A stretch of 64,000 nt of DNA from Kitasatospora sp. NA04385. Lineage in GTDB: Bacteria; Actinomycetota; Actinomycetes; Streptomycetales; Streptomycetaceae. The position numbers were made by a program, and so were the translations under genes. Numbering within the stretch: the stretch's first letter is position 1; each line of letters starts with the position of its first letter. Where the stretch lies: positions 2,274,810 through 2,338,809 of the forward strand of contig NZ_CP054919.1 of NCBI RefSeq assembly GCF_013364235.1, written 5' to 3'. Shown in pieces: positions 36,071 to 44,563 of this stretch. The notes under the pieces are model-generated. The model was not told the origin of the DNA. It saw nothing but the letters and a program-made list of their open reading frames with translations, and did not search any database.

Positions 36071-36469
36071 ATGGCAGGCGAACGCGACCTCGACAGGCTG
36101 CTCTCCGGGATGCACCCCGTCCGCAACCCGGGCCGGTACGTGTACTGCACCCTCCCCGGGCGGCTGCCCGCCGGGCTGCGGCCGGTGGTCACCGTGGCCG
36201 AGCCCGAGGGCGTCACCTTCGTGGTCGCGCAGGAGGAGGCCGACTCGCTCGGGCTGCCGTACTCGTACGTCGCCGCCTGGCTGACCCTGCGGGTGCACTC
36301 GGCGCTGGAGGCGGTCGGGCTGACCGCCGCCGTGTCCGGCGCGCTCGCCGAGCAGGGGATCGGCTGCAACGTGGTGGCCGGCTTCCACCACGACCACCTG
36401 TTCGTCCCCGCGCACGAGGCGGACCGGGCCGTCGAGGCGCTCAACGCACTGGCGGCGTCCCGCTCCTGA
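36071..36469 (+). CDS. ACT-domain (DUF2241-like) protein
   Basis: 132 residues. GRYVYCTLPGRLPAGLRPVVTVAEPEGVTFVV and AALEQGI-like VSGALAEQGIGCNVVAGFHHDHLFVPAHEADRAVEAL match the tandem ACT-like fold of the DUF2241 family; small-molecule binding is presumed, function unproven. The only upstream features are the 20-bp tandem repeats. About 90 bp before the serine hydrolase gene in the same direction, so co-transcription is possible. Confidence 0.8.
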   Translation: MAGERDLDRLLSGMHPVRNPGRYVYCTLPGRLPAGLRPVVTVAEPEGVTFVVAQEEADSLGLPYSYVAAWLTLRVHSALEAVGLTAAVSGALAEQGIGCNVVAGFHHDHLFVPAHEADRAVEALNALAASRS

Positions 36470-36558
36470 GCCCGCGTCGGCCCGGCACTCTGGCCCCCGG
36501 GGCCCAGCGCGGGCGACAATCCGGGGGAAGGCACCGCCGGCCGGAGGAGAGGGGCACC

Positions 36559-37602
36559 GTGTCCGCCGATCCGCAGCAGCCCGCCGCCGAATGGATCCCC
36601 GCCACCGCCGCCGCACTGGGCCGGGAACTCGGGGCGGCGGTGGACGGCGGGCAGTTCCCGGGCGGGGTCCTGGTGGTCGGCCAGACCGGGGCCGGGCGGG
36701 CGGTGGTCGGCCGCGGGCTGGTCGCCCCCGAGTGCGGCGGGGCCCGGCCCGACGAGCACACCCGCTACGACCTGGCCTCGCTCACCAAGGTGCTCGCCAC
36801 CTGGCCGCTGGTCGGCGCCGCCGTCCGCGCCGGGCTCCTCGACCTGGACGCCCCGCTGCGCGCCGCCTTCCCCGGACTCCCCTCCCCCGGCGGCGAGTTG
36901 ACCACGGGCCAGCTGCTGAGCCACACCTCGGGGCTGCTCCCGCAGACCGGCCTGGCCCGCTACCAGCACACCGGGCGGCCGCTCGCCGAGCACCTGTGCG
37001 CCGAGCCGCTGGTCTCCGCGCCCGGCGCGCACCATCGGTACGTCGACCGCGGGTTCATCCTGCTCGGCCTGCTGCTGCCCGAACTGCTGGGCCGCCCGCT
37101 GCCCCTGCTCGCCGGCGAACTCTGGCGCGGCCTCGGCCTGGACGCCACCGCGTACGGCCCGCTGCCGCGCGACGCGCACCTGGCCCCGACCGAGCAGCGG
37201 CTGCGCGGCGCGCCCCGCACCTGGGGCATCCCGCACGACCCGAGCGCGGCCCTGCTCGGCGGGGTGGCCGGGCACGCCGGGGTGTTCTCCTCCGCCGCGG
37301 ACCTCGCCTCCTTCGCCGAGCACCTGCTCGGCGCGGACGGGCCGCTGCCCGAATGGTTCGCGCTGAGCCGCCGCCCGCGCGCCGCCGTCGAACCCGGCCT
37401 GCACCGCGGCCTGGCCTGGATCGTCACCGCGGACGGCGCGGTGGCCTACCACCACGGTTTCACCGGCACCAGCCTGTACCTCGCCCCGCGCACCGGCCGC
37501 TTCGTGGTGCTGTGCAGCAACGCCGTCTACCACGGCTGGGACCGCACCCGGCTGGCCGGGCTGCGCGGCCTGGCCCTGCGCTCGCTGCTACCCGGGAACT
37601 GA
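36559..37602 (+). CDS. Beta-lactamase/penicillin-binding-protein-fold serine hydrolase
   Basis: 347 residues from the GTG at 36559 behind GGAGGAGAGG. Class C beta-lactamase fold with SLTK (S74, K77) as the nucleophile motif, a Tyr motif in HRYVDRG and an HGF in AYHHGFTGTSLYL near the C-terminus in place of the KTG box, a pattern of esterase/DD-peptidase-like serine hydrolases. No signal peptide is seen, so it is probably cytoplasmic; an esterase or amidase role is more likely than drug resistance. Confidence 0.88.
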   Translation: MSADPQQPAAEWIPATAAALGRELGAAVDGGQFPGGVLVVGQTGAGRAVVGRGLVAPECGGARPDEHTRYDLASLTKVLATWPLVGAAVRAGLLDLDAPLRAAFPGLPSPGGELTTGQLLSHTSGLLPQTGLARYQHTGRPLAEHLCAEPLVSAPGAHHRYVDRGFILLGLLLPELLGRPLPLLAGELWRGLGLDATAYGPLPRDAHLAPTEQRLRGAPRTWGIPHDPSAALLGGVAGHAGVFSSAADLASFAEHLLGADGPLPEWFALSRRPRAAVEPGLHRGLAWIVTADGAVAYHHGFTGTSLYLAPRTGRFVVLCSNAVYHGWDRTRLAGLRGLALRSLLPGN

Positions 37603-37643
37603 GACCGCACCGACCGGCCCGAACGCCGGGGGGGCGGGGGCGC

Positions 37644-37929
37644 GGCGGCCGGGCGGCTCAGGGCACGCGGCGGCCGGGCGGGACAGGGCAGGCCCGGGTG
37701 CGGCGGCCGGGCGGATCGGAGCCTGGCGGCCGGGCGGGGCCGAGCGAAACCGAGCAGGCCAGGACCCGGCGGCCGGGCGGGACAAGGCGTAGCAGCCGGT
37801 CAGGCCAGGGCATGGCGGCCGGGCGGGACCGAGCGAAACCGAGCGGGCCAGGACGCGGCGGCCGGGCGCGTCGGGGCGCGGCGGCCAGTCAGGCCAAGGC
37901 GTGGCGGCCGGGCGGGGCCGAGCCGGTCA
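37644..37929. repeat. Nested tandem-repeat array (89-bp units built from 23-bp and 43-bp steps)
   Basis: The core GGCGGCCGGGCGG starts at 37644, 37669, 37702, 37725, 37768, 37814, 37857 (one mismatch) and 37903, with degenerate copies at 37791 and 37880. From 37725 the spacing is 43, 23, 23, 43, 23, 23, so 37725-37813 and 37814-37902 are two 89-bp units and a third begins at 37903. The CCGGTCAGG tail of the unit contains the TCA that is the phosphatase stop (37927-37929). No frame across the array looks coding. It is not CRISPR-like: there are no unique spacers of constant length. Confidence 0.85.
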
Positions 37930-39669
37930 GGGTGTGTTCCAGCGGCCGCCGGTCAGCACGGTGAGCACCTCCCCGGGGCCGCGGCGGCCCGGGCGTGGGG
38001 CGGCCCGGGCGGCGAGCAGCGCGATGTCGTCCTCGGCGGGGGCGGGGGCCCGGGCCAGGACGGCGTCCAGCAGGCGGGCCGGGTCCGCTCCGGCGGGCAG
38101 GCGGCGGGCGGTGAACCGGGCCAGCGAGCGGTCGATGTCCTCGTCGCGGCGCTCGACCAGGCCGTCGGTGTACATCAGCAGGGTGCGGCCGGGCGGGAGG
38201 ACGGCGGTGGTCCGGACGTAGCCGTTCAGGCCGGTGCCGAGCGGGGGCCCGGGCTCGACCGGGAGCAGGGCCGCCTCCCCGCCGGGGCCGACCACGACGG
38301 GCGGCAGGTGGCCGGCGCTGGCCAGCGCGTACCGGCCGCGGGCGGGTTCGGCGTAGACCACCAGGCAGGTGGAGGGCCGGTAGTCGTGGACCTCGCAGGC
38401 CAGGTGGTCGAGCCGGGTCAGCAGCCGGTCCGCGGTGGGTTCGAGCAGGGCCATGGCGCGCAGCATCGCCTGGTAGTGGCTCATGTGGGTGGCGGCCTCG
38501 ATGCCGTGGCCCATCACGTCGCCGATGGCCAGCACGGTGCGGCCGTCGGGCAGCGCCACCGTCTCGTACCAGTCGCCGCCGACCAGGGCGCCGGTGCCGG
38601 CCGGACGGTAGCGGAAGGCGACGTCGAGGTCGGGGTGCGGGCGGCCGGGTTCGGCGAGCATGGCGCGCTGCAGGTCGACCGCGACGGCGTGCTCGCGGCT
38701 GTAGCGGCCGGCGTTGTCGAGCGTGATCGCGGTGCGTCCGGCCAGGTCCTGGGCGGCGACGGCGTCGTCCTCGGTGAAGCCCGGGGAGGCGCCGGCCCGC
38801 ATCAGCGTGACGGTGCCGATCCGGTGCCCGCGGGCGGTGAGCGGCACGATCATGCCGGAGTGGATGCCGATCTCCCGGTAGCGGGCGACGCGTTCGGCGT
38901 TGGGGGCGGAGCGGGCCAGCGCGGCGTCGTCGAGCAGGTTCTCGATGACCGGGCGGCCGCTGTCCAGGCAGCGCGGGATCGCGGAGCCGGGCTGGTAGTC
39001 GACGTGCTCGCCGCGGTCGCCGAGCCCGCGGACCCCGGGCAGCAGGGCGGGGTCGGCGGCCAGTGCGGCGCGGTGCAGTCGGCGGCCGCCGTCGGGGCGG
39101 GGGCGGGCGTGCCGGCTGTCGGGGGGCGGGAGGAGTTCGACGGTGGCGGCGTCGGCGAGGTGCTCGACCAGGAAGTCGGCGAGCTCGCCGCAGGTGGTGT
39201 CGACGTCGAGGGTGGTGCCGACCTGGGTGGCCGCGGCGTCCAGCAGGGCGAGCCGGGACCTGGCCTGTTCGAGCTCGTGCTGCTGCTCGCGGGAGGCGGT
39301 GACCTCCAGGACGATGCCGACCAGGCCGAGCGGGCGGCCGTCCTCGGCGTCGATCCGGTGGTAGGCGCCGTGCCAGTAGCGGCGGCGCAGCGGGGAGGCG
39401 GCCCGGGTGTGGCCGCTGGAGGTGACCTCGCGGACCCTGCCGTCGGCGAGGACGGCGCGCAGCACCTCCTCCCGGGCGTCGATGTCGGGGAGGAGTTCGG
39501 CGATGGTGCGGCCGAGGTGCAGGTCGGCGGGGACGCCGTTCATCCCGGCCAGGGCGGGGTTGACGTAGCGGTAGCGCAGGCCGGTGTCGAGGACCGCGAC
39601 GCCGGCGGCGGTGCCGTCCAGGACCTGGCGCAGCGGCGGGGGCAGGGCGCTCCAGAGCTCGTCGGCCAT
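37927..39669 (-). CDS. PAS-GAF-SpoIIE (PP2C-type) serine/threonine phosphatase
   Basis: 580 residues from the ATG at 39669 behind AGGAGG. PAS domain at about 1-130 (VAVLDTGLRYRYVNPALAGM), GAF domain at about 145-320 (LALLDAAATQVGTTLDV and GIHSGMIVPLTARG), SpoIIE/RsbU phosphatase domain at about 340-560 (VGGDWYETVALPDGRTVLAIGDVMGHG, LLMYTDGLVERRDEDID). Such proteins usually act on anti-sigma-factor antagonists in stress or differentiation control; no partner gene is adjacent. Its stop codon lies inside a tandem-repeat unit, so the last residues may have been altered by repeat expansion. Confidence 0.92.
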   Translation of the reverse strand: MADELWSALPPPLRQVLDGTAAGVAVLDTGLRYRYVNPALAGMNGVPADLHLGRTIAELLPDIDAREEVLRAVLADGRVREVTSSGHTRAASPLRRRYWHGAYHRIDAEDGRPLGLVGIVLEVTASREQQHELEQARSRLALLDAAATQVGTTLDVDTTCGELADFLVEHLADAATVELLPPPDSRHARPRPDGGRRLHRAALAADPALLPGVRGLGDRGEHVDYQPGSAIPRCLDSGRPVIENLLDDAALARSAPNAERVARYREIGIHSGMIVPLTARGHRIGTVTLMRAGASPGFTEDDAVAAQDLAGRTAITLDNAGRYSREHAVAVDLQRAMLAEPGRPHPDLDVAFRYRPAGTGALVGGDWYETVALPDGRTVLAIGDVMGHGIEAATHMSHYQAMLRAMALLEPTADRLLTRLDHLACEVHDYRPSTCLVVYAEPARGRYALASAGHLPPVVVGPGGEAALLPVEPGPPLGTGLNGYVRTTAVLPPGRTLLMYTDGLVERRDEDIDRSLARFTARRLPAGADPARLLDAVLARAPAPAEDDIALLAARAAPRPGRRGPGEVLTVLTGGRWNTP

Positions 39670-39883
39670 GGCTGGCGCACCTCCTCGCCGGGGTGCTCGG
39701 GCACCGTGGACCCGGCACTGTGACCAGTAAACACAGCGGCGCGGATCGGGGCGATCCGGTGCCGGGCGGGCTCGGCGGGCCGGAGCGGGGCGGCCGCGTT
39801 CACCCGGATGGAGTCGCCCGAATGCCCCGGGGCGGGCGGTGCCGGAGGGTCGACCCAAGACCTGCTTCGGCCTAGGAGGTTCC

Positions 39884-40330
39884 ATGAGCTCGTCCGTTGG
39901 TCCCAGCGCGACACCCCCGCCCGCCGGTTCGCGCACCGGTGCCGCCAGGCCCCCGCAGAACAAGGGCTGGGTCTCCGGGTTGGTGCTGTTCGCCGGTGTG
40001 ATGATGCTGGTGGGCGGCCTCCTGGAGGTGTTCCGCGGCATCATGGCGATCGCCGAGGACGACGTGTTCGTCACCACGCCCCGGTACGTCTTCAGGTTCG
40101 ATCTGACCTCCTGGGGCTGGATCCACCTGGTGCTCGGCGCACTGATCGCGGTGGTCGGCTTCTTCGTGATCAAGGGGGCGGCCTGGGCCCGAATCGTCGG
40201 TATCTTCCTGGTCTCGCTCGGGCTGATCGGGAACTTCCTGGACCTGCCGTACTACCCGCTGTGGTCCCTGGTGATCGTCGCGCTGGACGTCTTCGTGATC
40301 TGGGCGCTGGCGGTCTACCAGGAGGACTGA
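39884..40330 (+). CDS. Small four-helix membrane protein (DUF7144-like)
   Basis: 148 residues from the ATG at 39884 with an ideal AGGAGG seven bases upstream. A Pro/Ser-rich 28-residue N-terminus precedes four membrane segments (VLFAGVMMLVGGLLEVF, WIHLVLGALIAVVGFFVI, GIFLVSLGLIGNFL, LVIVALDVFVIWALAVY). The layout matches a family widespread in Streptomyces, function unknown. The strong ribosome site predicts good expression. A 16-bp hairpin follows. Confidence 0.82.
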   Translation: MSSSVGPSATPPPAGSRTGAARPPQNKGWVSGLVLFAGVMMLVGGLLEVFRGIMAIAEDDVFVTTPRYVFRFDLTSWGWIHLVLGALIAVVGFFVIKGAAWARIVGIFLVSLGLIGNFLDLPYYPLWSLVIVALDVFVIWALAVYQED

Positions 40331-40366
40331 GCGGCCGGTGCACCACCGGCCGGGCGCACCGGAGGC

Positions 40367-40402
40367 CCCGCGGGCCCGCTCGTCGTCGAGCGGGCCCGCG
40401 GG
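40367..40402. terminator. Perfect 16-bp hairpin between convergent genes
   Basis: Arms 40367-40382 and 40387-40402 are fully complementary around a TCGT loop. A smaller inverted repeat lies at 40332-40352. No T tract. Probably terminates transcription from both the membrane-protein gene and hbpS. Confidence 0.7.
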
Positions 40403-40454
40403 CTGTGCGCCGCCCGGGTGCGGGGGTCGGCCGGGCGGCGTCACCCGGGGAGGG

Positions 40455-41012
40455 TCACTTGTCGAGCGCCGCGACGCCGGCCTGGGCGAACTGCTCGTCC
40501 TGGTCCGCGCTCGGGGCGCCGGCCACGCCGATGCCCGCGATCGGGGCGCCCTTGGCCTGGACCGGGGCGCCGCCGCCCAGGAACAGGGTGCCGGGGATGT
40601 CCTTCAGGTTCGGGGCCTGGGCGAGGCGCTTGACCAGCTCGGAGGTCGGCGCGTTCCAGGACACCGCGGTGTAGGCCTTGCGCTCGGCCGACTCGAAGGA
40701 CTGCGGGCCGGCGCCGTCGCCGCGCAGCTCGACGACCACGTTGCCGTTGCGGTCGACCACGGCGACCGAGATCTTCTGGCCGGCCTTGGCGGCGGCGTCC
40801 AGGCTGGCCCGGGCGGCCTTGGTGGCGGCCTCGACCGTCAGGTGGGTGGACTGGAAGGTGTTCTTGTTCTGGACGTCGGAGTTGACCGCGGCGGCCGGGG
40901 CCGCGTTCGGGGTCTCGGCGTTGGCGGAGACGGCGCCGACGACGCCGGCACCGACCACGGCGGCCGCGACCGCACCGGTGGCGACGCGGGTGCGGGTGCT
41001 CAGCTTCTTCAT
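40455..41012 (-). CDS. hbpS: Secreted haem-binding protein HbpS (GlcG/HbpS family)
   Basis: 185 residues. Signal peptide at about 1-33 (KKLSTRTRVATGAVAAAVVGAG, cut near SANA/AETP); only TRTR is seen, not a classical twin-Arg, although S. reticuli HbpS is reported to be Tat-exported. The mature part is a GlcG/HbpS domain: LTVEAATKAARASLDAAAKAG, ISVAVVDRNGNVVV, and IPGTLFLGGGAPVQ with GIGVAGAPSADQDEQFAQAG. In S. reticuli HbpS binds haem outside the cell and modulates the sensor kinase SenS. The gene is divergent from senS-senR here, as in that system, which supports the assignment. Confidence 0.9.
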   Translation of the reverse strand: MKKLSTRTRVATGAVAAAVVGAGVVGAVSANAETPNAAPAAAVNSDVQNKNTFQSTHLTVEAATKAARASLDAAAKAGQKISVAVVDRNGNVVVELRGDGAGPQSFESAERKAYTAVSWNAPTSELVKRLAQAPNLKDIPGTLFLGGGAPVQAKGAPIAGIGVAGAPSADQDEQFAQAGVAALDK

Positions 41013-41216
41013 TTTCGGCTCCTGTATCGGGGTCGTGGGTCTCGGTTCGGCGCCGGATCGCGGTGCGCTCCGGCCTCGGAATCCATGTTTCGCCCCGGCA
41101 CCCCCTCCCCGGATCGGCGGACCGGCTCGCTCCGCGGAGCATGATGGACGACATCCGTGTCAACCGATCGGTGGATGTGCGGGCGGCCGCCCCGGTCCAC
41201 CATCGCTATGACGGGT

Positions 41217-41251
41217 GTGACGCAGGGTGATCCTCCGTGATCGAGCGTCAC
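41217..41251. promoter_or_regulatory. Candidate SenR operator between hbpS and senS
   Basis: GTGACGC (41217-41223) and GCGTCAC (41245-41251) form a dyad around 21 bp, inside which GTGATC is repeated at 41227 and 41237 (10-bp step). It lies in the 303-bp divergent region between hbpS and senS, which has no other gene. Control by SenR is inference. Confidence 0.5.
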
Positions 41252-41315
41252 GCCGCGTCGCCCCGCCGGGAGCCCGGCGGGAGCCGGATGGAAGAGCGCG
41301 AAGGAGGCCGCCGTG

Positions 41316-42515
41316 ATGCGTCAACCCCTGTCCCGGGCCATCGACCCGGACGCGGGCTGGCTCACCGTCGTGATGCGGTTGGCCTTCCTGCTGCTGCTCG
41401 GCACCTCGCTGGCCAGGTACCTGGCGCACCACCTGTACAGCCCGCTGACGCCCTGGGTGGCGGCGCTGAGCCTGGCGCTGGCCGTGGGCCACCTGTCGGG
41501 GCTGTCGGAGCGGCGGCCGGCCTGGCTGACGGCGGTGCTGGCGAGCTGGGCGGTGCTGGTGCTGATGGCGCCGAGCTTCGCCTGGTGCGCCGTCCCGCTG
41601 GTGTACACGGTGCTCCGGGCGCTGCCGCCGCGGGCCGCGATCCCGCTGGTGACGGCGCTGACGGTGCTGGTGGTGGTGTCCGAACTGCGGCTGCCGGGCG
41701 GCTTCGACCCGACGATGCTGCTGCTGCCGCCGGCCGTCGCCGCGCTGGCCACCGCGGTGTTCCTGTACATGCAGCGGCAGGGCGCCCGGCAGCGGAAGCT
41801 GATCGTCGACCTGATCCGCACCCGGCGGGAGCTGGCCGCGGTGGAGCGCCGACAGGGCGCGCTGGCCGAGCGGGAGCGGCTGTCGGTGGAGATCCACGAC
41901 ACGCTGGCCCAGGGCCTGTCCAGCCAGCAGATGCTGCTCCAGGCCGCGGAGCGGACGTGGCGGCAGGATCCGGCGGCCGCCCTGGGCCACGTCCGGACGG
42001 CCGCCTCGATCGCCGCGCGGAACCTCGCGGAGGCCCGCCGCTTCGTCCACGACCTCGCCCCGGCCGACCTGGCGGAGCGGGGCACCCTGGAGGCCGCCCT
42101 GGAGGCGCTGGCCGACCGGGAGGCCGCCGAGAGCGGCCTGGCGGTCCGCTTCCACCTGGACGGGCCGCCGATACCGATGCCGGCCGCCGCGCAGTCCGCC
42201 CTGCTGCGGATCGCGCAGGGCGCGCTGGCGAACACCAGGGAGCACGCCCGGGCCGCGCACGCCTCGATCACGCTCTCCTACCTGGGCGACCAGGCGGTGC
42301 TGGACGTCGCGGACGACGGCCGCGGCTTCACCCCGGGCCGGTCCGGCCGGGGCGAGCGCGGCGAGCACGGCGAGCGGGCGGGCGGCGGGAGTCGCGGGCA
42401 CGGGCTCCCGGCGATGCGGGCCCGGCTGCGCCAGCTCGGCGGCACGCTCACCATCGAGTCCGCGCCGGGCGAGGGCACGGTGGTCTCCGCGGCCATCCCG
42501 CTGGCGGGCCGCTGA
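41316..42515 (+). CDS. senS: SenS-type sensor histidine kinase (NarL/DegS family)
   Basis: 399 residues from the ATG at 41316; the GTG at 41313 is in frame but only five bases from the AAGGAGG. About five membrane segments occupy residues 15-150. The HisKA_3 domain has the phospho-acceptor His in EIHDTLAQGLSSQQM (about residue 194), and the HATPase_c domain contains NTREHARA (N box) and VADDGRGFTPG (G1 box) with GHGLPAMRARL (G2 box). A Gly/Glu/Arg-rich insert lies near residue 350. With hbpS divergent and senR downstream this matches the haem/redox-sensing HbpS-SenS-SenR system of Streptomyces. Confidence 0.9.
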   Translation: MRQPLSRAIDPDAGWLTVVMRLAFLLLLGTSLARYLAHHLYSPLTPWVAALSLALAVGHLSGLSERRPAWLTAVLASWAVLVLMAPSFAWCAVPLVYTVLRALPPRAAIPLVTALTVLVVVSELRLPGGFDPTMLLLPPAVAALATAVFLYMQRQGARQRKLIVDLIRTRRELAAVERRQGALAERERLSVEIHDTLAQGLSSQQMLLQAAERTWRQDPAAALGHVRTAASIAARNLAEARRFVHDLAPADLAERGTLEAALEALADREAAESGLAVRFHLDGPPIPMPAAAQSALLRIAQGALANTREHARAAHASITLSYLGDQAVLDVADDGRGFTPGRSGRGERGEHGERAGGGSRGHGLPAMRARLRQLGGTLTIESAPGEGTVVSAAIPLAGR

Positions 42516-42643
42516 ACCGCGCCCCGGGCACCGGCCCGGGCGACCTCGGCGCCGGTGGGGTCGGGGCAGGTGGAGCCGCCGGTGGAGTCGGCGCCGCCGA
42601 CGGCAACACGAGCACGAGACGCGAGACGCGAGAGGAGCTGTCG

Positions 42644-43273
42644 ATGAACGACACCGTCCGGCTGGTCATCTGCGACGACCACGCCATGGTCCGGGCCGGG
42701 CTGCTGGCCCTGCTGTCCAGCGATCCGGCGATCGAGGTGGTCGGCGAGGCCAGCACCGGGGAGGAGGCCGTCTCGCTGGCCGCCGCCCTCCGGCCGGACG
42801 TGGTCCTGATGGACCTCCAGCTCGGCCCGGGCATCGACGGGGTGGAGGCCACCCGGCGGATCCTCGCCGACGCCGGTCGCAGCCACGTCCTGGTGCTGAC
42901 CACCTTCGACACCGACACCGACATCAGCCGGGCGATCAACGCGGGCGCGACCGGCTACCTGCTGAAGGCGGAGAAGCCGGAGGAACTGTTCGCCGCGATC
43001 CGCGCCGCGGCGGCGGGCCGACCCGCGCTGTCGCCGCCGGTCGCCTCCCGGGTGATGGCGCAGATGCGCTCCCCGCTGCCCCAACTCACCGACCGCGAGC
43101 AGGACATCCTCGACCAGCTGGGCCAGGGGCTCGGCAACCGGGAGATCGCCCGGGCGCTGTTCATCAGCGAGGCGACGGTGAAGACCCACCTCGGCCGGAT
43201 CTACGCCAAGCTCGGCGTGGACACCCGCTCCGGCGCGGTGGCCATCGCCAAGGAGCGCCGACTGCTGCGCTGA
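42644..43273 (+). CDS. senR: SenR-type NarL-family response regulator
   Basis: 209 residues from the ATG at 42644 behind AGAGGAG. Receiver domain with D-D pair in CDDHAMVRAG, phospho-acceptor D57 in VVLMDLQLGPG, T in VLTTFDTD and K in GYLLKAEKP. LuxR-type DNA-binding domain at about 145-209 (LTDREQDILDQLGQGLGNREIARALFISEATVKTHLGRIYAKLGV). Partner of SenS, 128 bp downstream, with no other gene between. Predicted targets in related species are hbpS itself and oxidative-stress genes. Confidence 0.92.
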   Translation: MNDTVRLVICDDHAMVRAGLLALLSSDPAIEVVGEASTGEEAVSLAAALRPDVVLMDLQLGPGIDGVEATRRILADAGRSHVLVLTTFDTDTDISRAINAGATGYLLKAEKPEELFAAIRAAAAGRPALSPPVASRVMAQMRSPLPQLTDREQDILDQLGQGLGNREIARALFISEATVKTHLGRIYAKLGVDTRSGAVAIAKERRLLR

Positions 43274-43342
43274 CGACTTCCCCGCACCTCCCACCGCTCC
43301 TTGACAACCGCACAGCCACGGACGACACCGAACGGCCACCGG

Positions 43343-43396
43343 CCGGGCACCGGACGGCCACCGGGCCCGCGCCGACCGGGCACCGGACCCGCGCCG
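43343..43396. repeat. Imperfect direct repeat in the region before the ABC importer
   Basis: CCGGGCACCGGAC occurs at 43343-43355 and 43376-43388 (33-bp step), each followed by a CCCGCGCCGA block (43366-43375 and 43387-43396; in the second copy it overlaps the repeat's end). The 363-bp gap 43274-43636 holds no gene; the importer promoter is presumably here. No CebR-type TGGGAGCGCTCCCA operator is seen. Confidence 0.5.
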
Positions 43397-43636
43397 AACC
43401 GATACGGACACTCCCGATCCGGCCCCAACGGGCGTCCTCCGTACGGGACCTGACGAAACGACGGCTTCCGGGAGGTGCAGAAGTGGCGGGAGAGGGGTAG
43501 CCACACGGGGCCCTCCGCTTCTGACGCGAACGCGTAAGAAAGGCGCCACCCCTCGCTCACCTCCCCCTCGCCGGCCTGTCGTTCGGGCGCGACACGGTTT
43601 GGCCGGAACCGACGTCACGAAAGGCGGACGCGCACC

Positions 43637-44563
43637 ATGCCGACCGCACCACCCCCGCCCGCACCGCCCCCGCCCGCGCGCCCGCGCCGCCTCGGGGAAC
43701 ACGGGCTCGCCTGGGCGTTCCTGCTCCCCTCGGTCGTCGTCTTCGCCCTGTTCACCGCCTATCCGCTCGGGCGCACCCTGTACCTCAGCGCGCACGCCAA
43801 CGACCTGTTCGGCGCACCCTCGCGGTACGTCGGGGCGAAGCACTACACCGACCTGCTGGCCTCCGCCGAGTTCCGCGACACCCTGCTCACCACCGCCCTG
43901 TTCGTGCTGCTCACGGTCGTCCCCGGGGTGCTCGGGGCGCTGGCCGTGGTGCTGCTGCTGGAGGGCCGGATCCGCGGCGTCCGGCTGCTGCGCTCGGCCT
44001 TCGCGCTGCCGTTCGCCTTCTCGGTGGCCAGCGCCTCGGTGGTCTTCTCGGTCTTCTACAACCCGGCGAGCGGGGTGCTCAACGGGCTGCTCTCGCAGTT
44101 CCACCTGGGCCCGGTCGGCTGGCTCACCGACACGCGGTACGCGCTGCTCTCGGTCGCCGCGTCCACGGTCTGGATGAACCTCGGCTACAACGTGCTGGTG
44201 CTGTCCGCGGGCATCGGCTCGATCCCCGACGAGATCACCGAGGCCGCCCGGCTGGACGGCGCCTCGGGGCTGCGGCTGGCCCGCTCGATCACGGTGCCGC
44301 TGCTCGGGCCCAGCCTGTTCTTCCTGACCGTGGTCTCCACCGTGAACGCGCTGCAGAGCTTCGGCCAGATCCACATCCTCACCCGGGGCGGCCCGGACGG
44401 CTCGACCCGCACCCTGGTCTACTCCGTCTACCAGAAGGCCTTCGCCTACGGCTCCAGCGACTTCGGCACCGCCAGCGCGCAGGCCGTGGTGCTGCTGGTC
44501 GTCGTCCTGGCCTGCACCGCCGTCCAGTTCGGCGTCCTGGAGCGGAAGGTGCACTACGCATGA
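43637..44563 (+). CDS. Carbohydrate (UgpA-like) ABC importer permease
   Basis: 308 residues, six membrane segments and the MalF/UgpA-type EAA loop (PDEITEAARLDGASGLRLARSITVPLL). The N-terminus is Pro-rich (PTAPPPPAPPPPARPRR). VYQKAFAYGSSDFGTASAQAV near the C-terminus resembles sn-glycerol-3-phosphate or oligosaccharide permeases. First gene of an operon with 44560-45480 and 45612-47000; its TGA overlaps the next ATG (ATGA). Confidence 0.9.
   Translation: MPTAPPPPAPPPPARPRRLGEHGLAWAFLLPSVVVFALFTAYPLGRTLYLSAHANDLFGAPSRYVGAKHYTDLLASAEFRDTLLTTALFVLLTVVPGVLGALAVVLLLEGRIRGVRLLRSAFALPFAFSVASASVVFSVFYNPASGVLNGLLSQFHLGPVGWLTDTRYALLSVAASTVWMNLGYNVLVLSAGIGSIPDEITEAARLDGASGLRLARSITVPLLGPSLFFLTVVSTVNALQSFGQIHILTRGGPDGSTRTLVYSVYQKAFAYGSSDFGTASAQAVVLLVVVLACTAVQFGVLERKVHYA

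Noticed and set aside
37644..37929. CRISPR array
   Set aside because: Spacing is 23 and 43 bp with internal similarity throughout, so there are no unique spacers, and no cas genes are near.
41313..41315. GTG start for senS
   Set aside because: Only five bases from the ribosome site; the ATG three bases later has better spacing, though this is not decisive.
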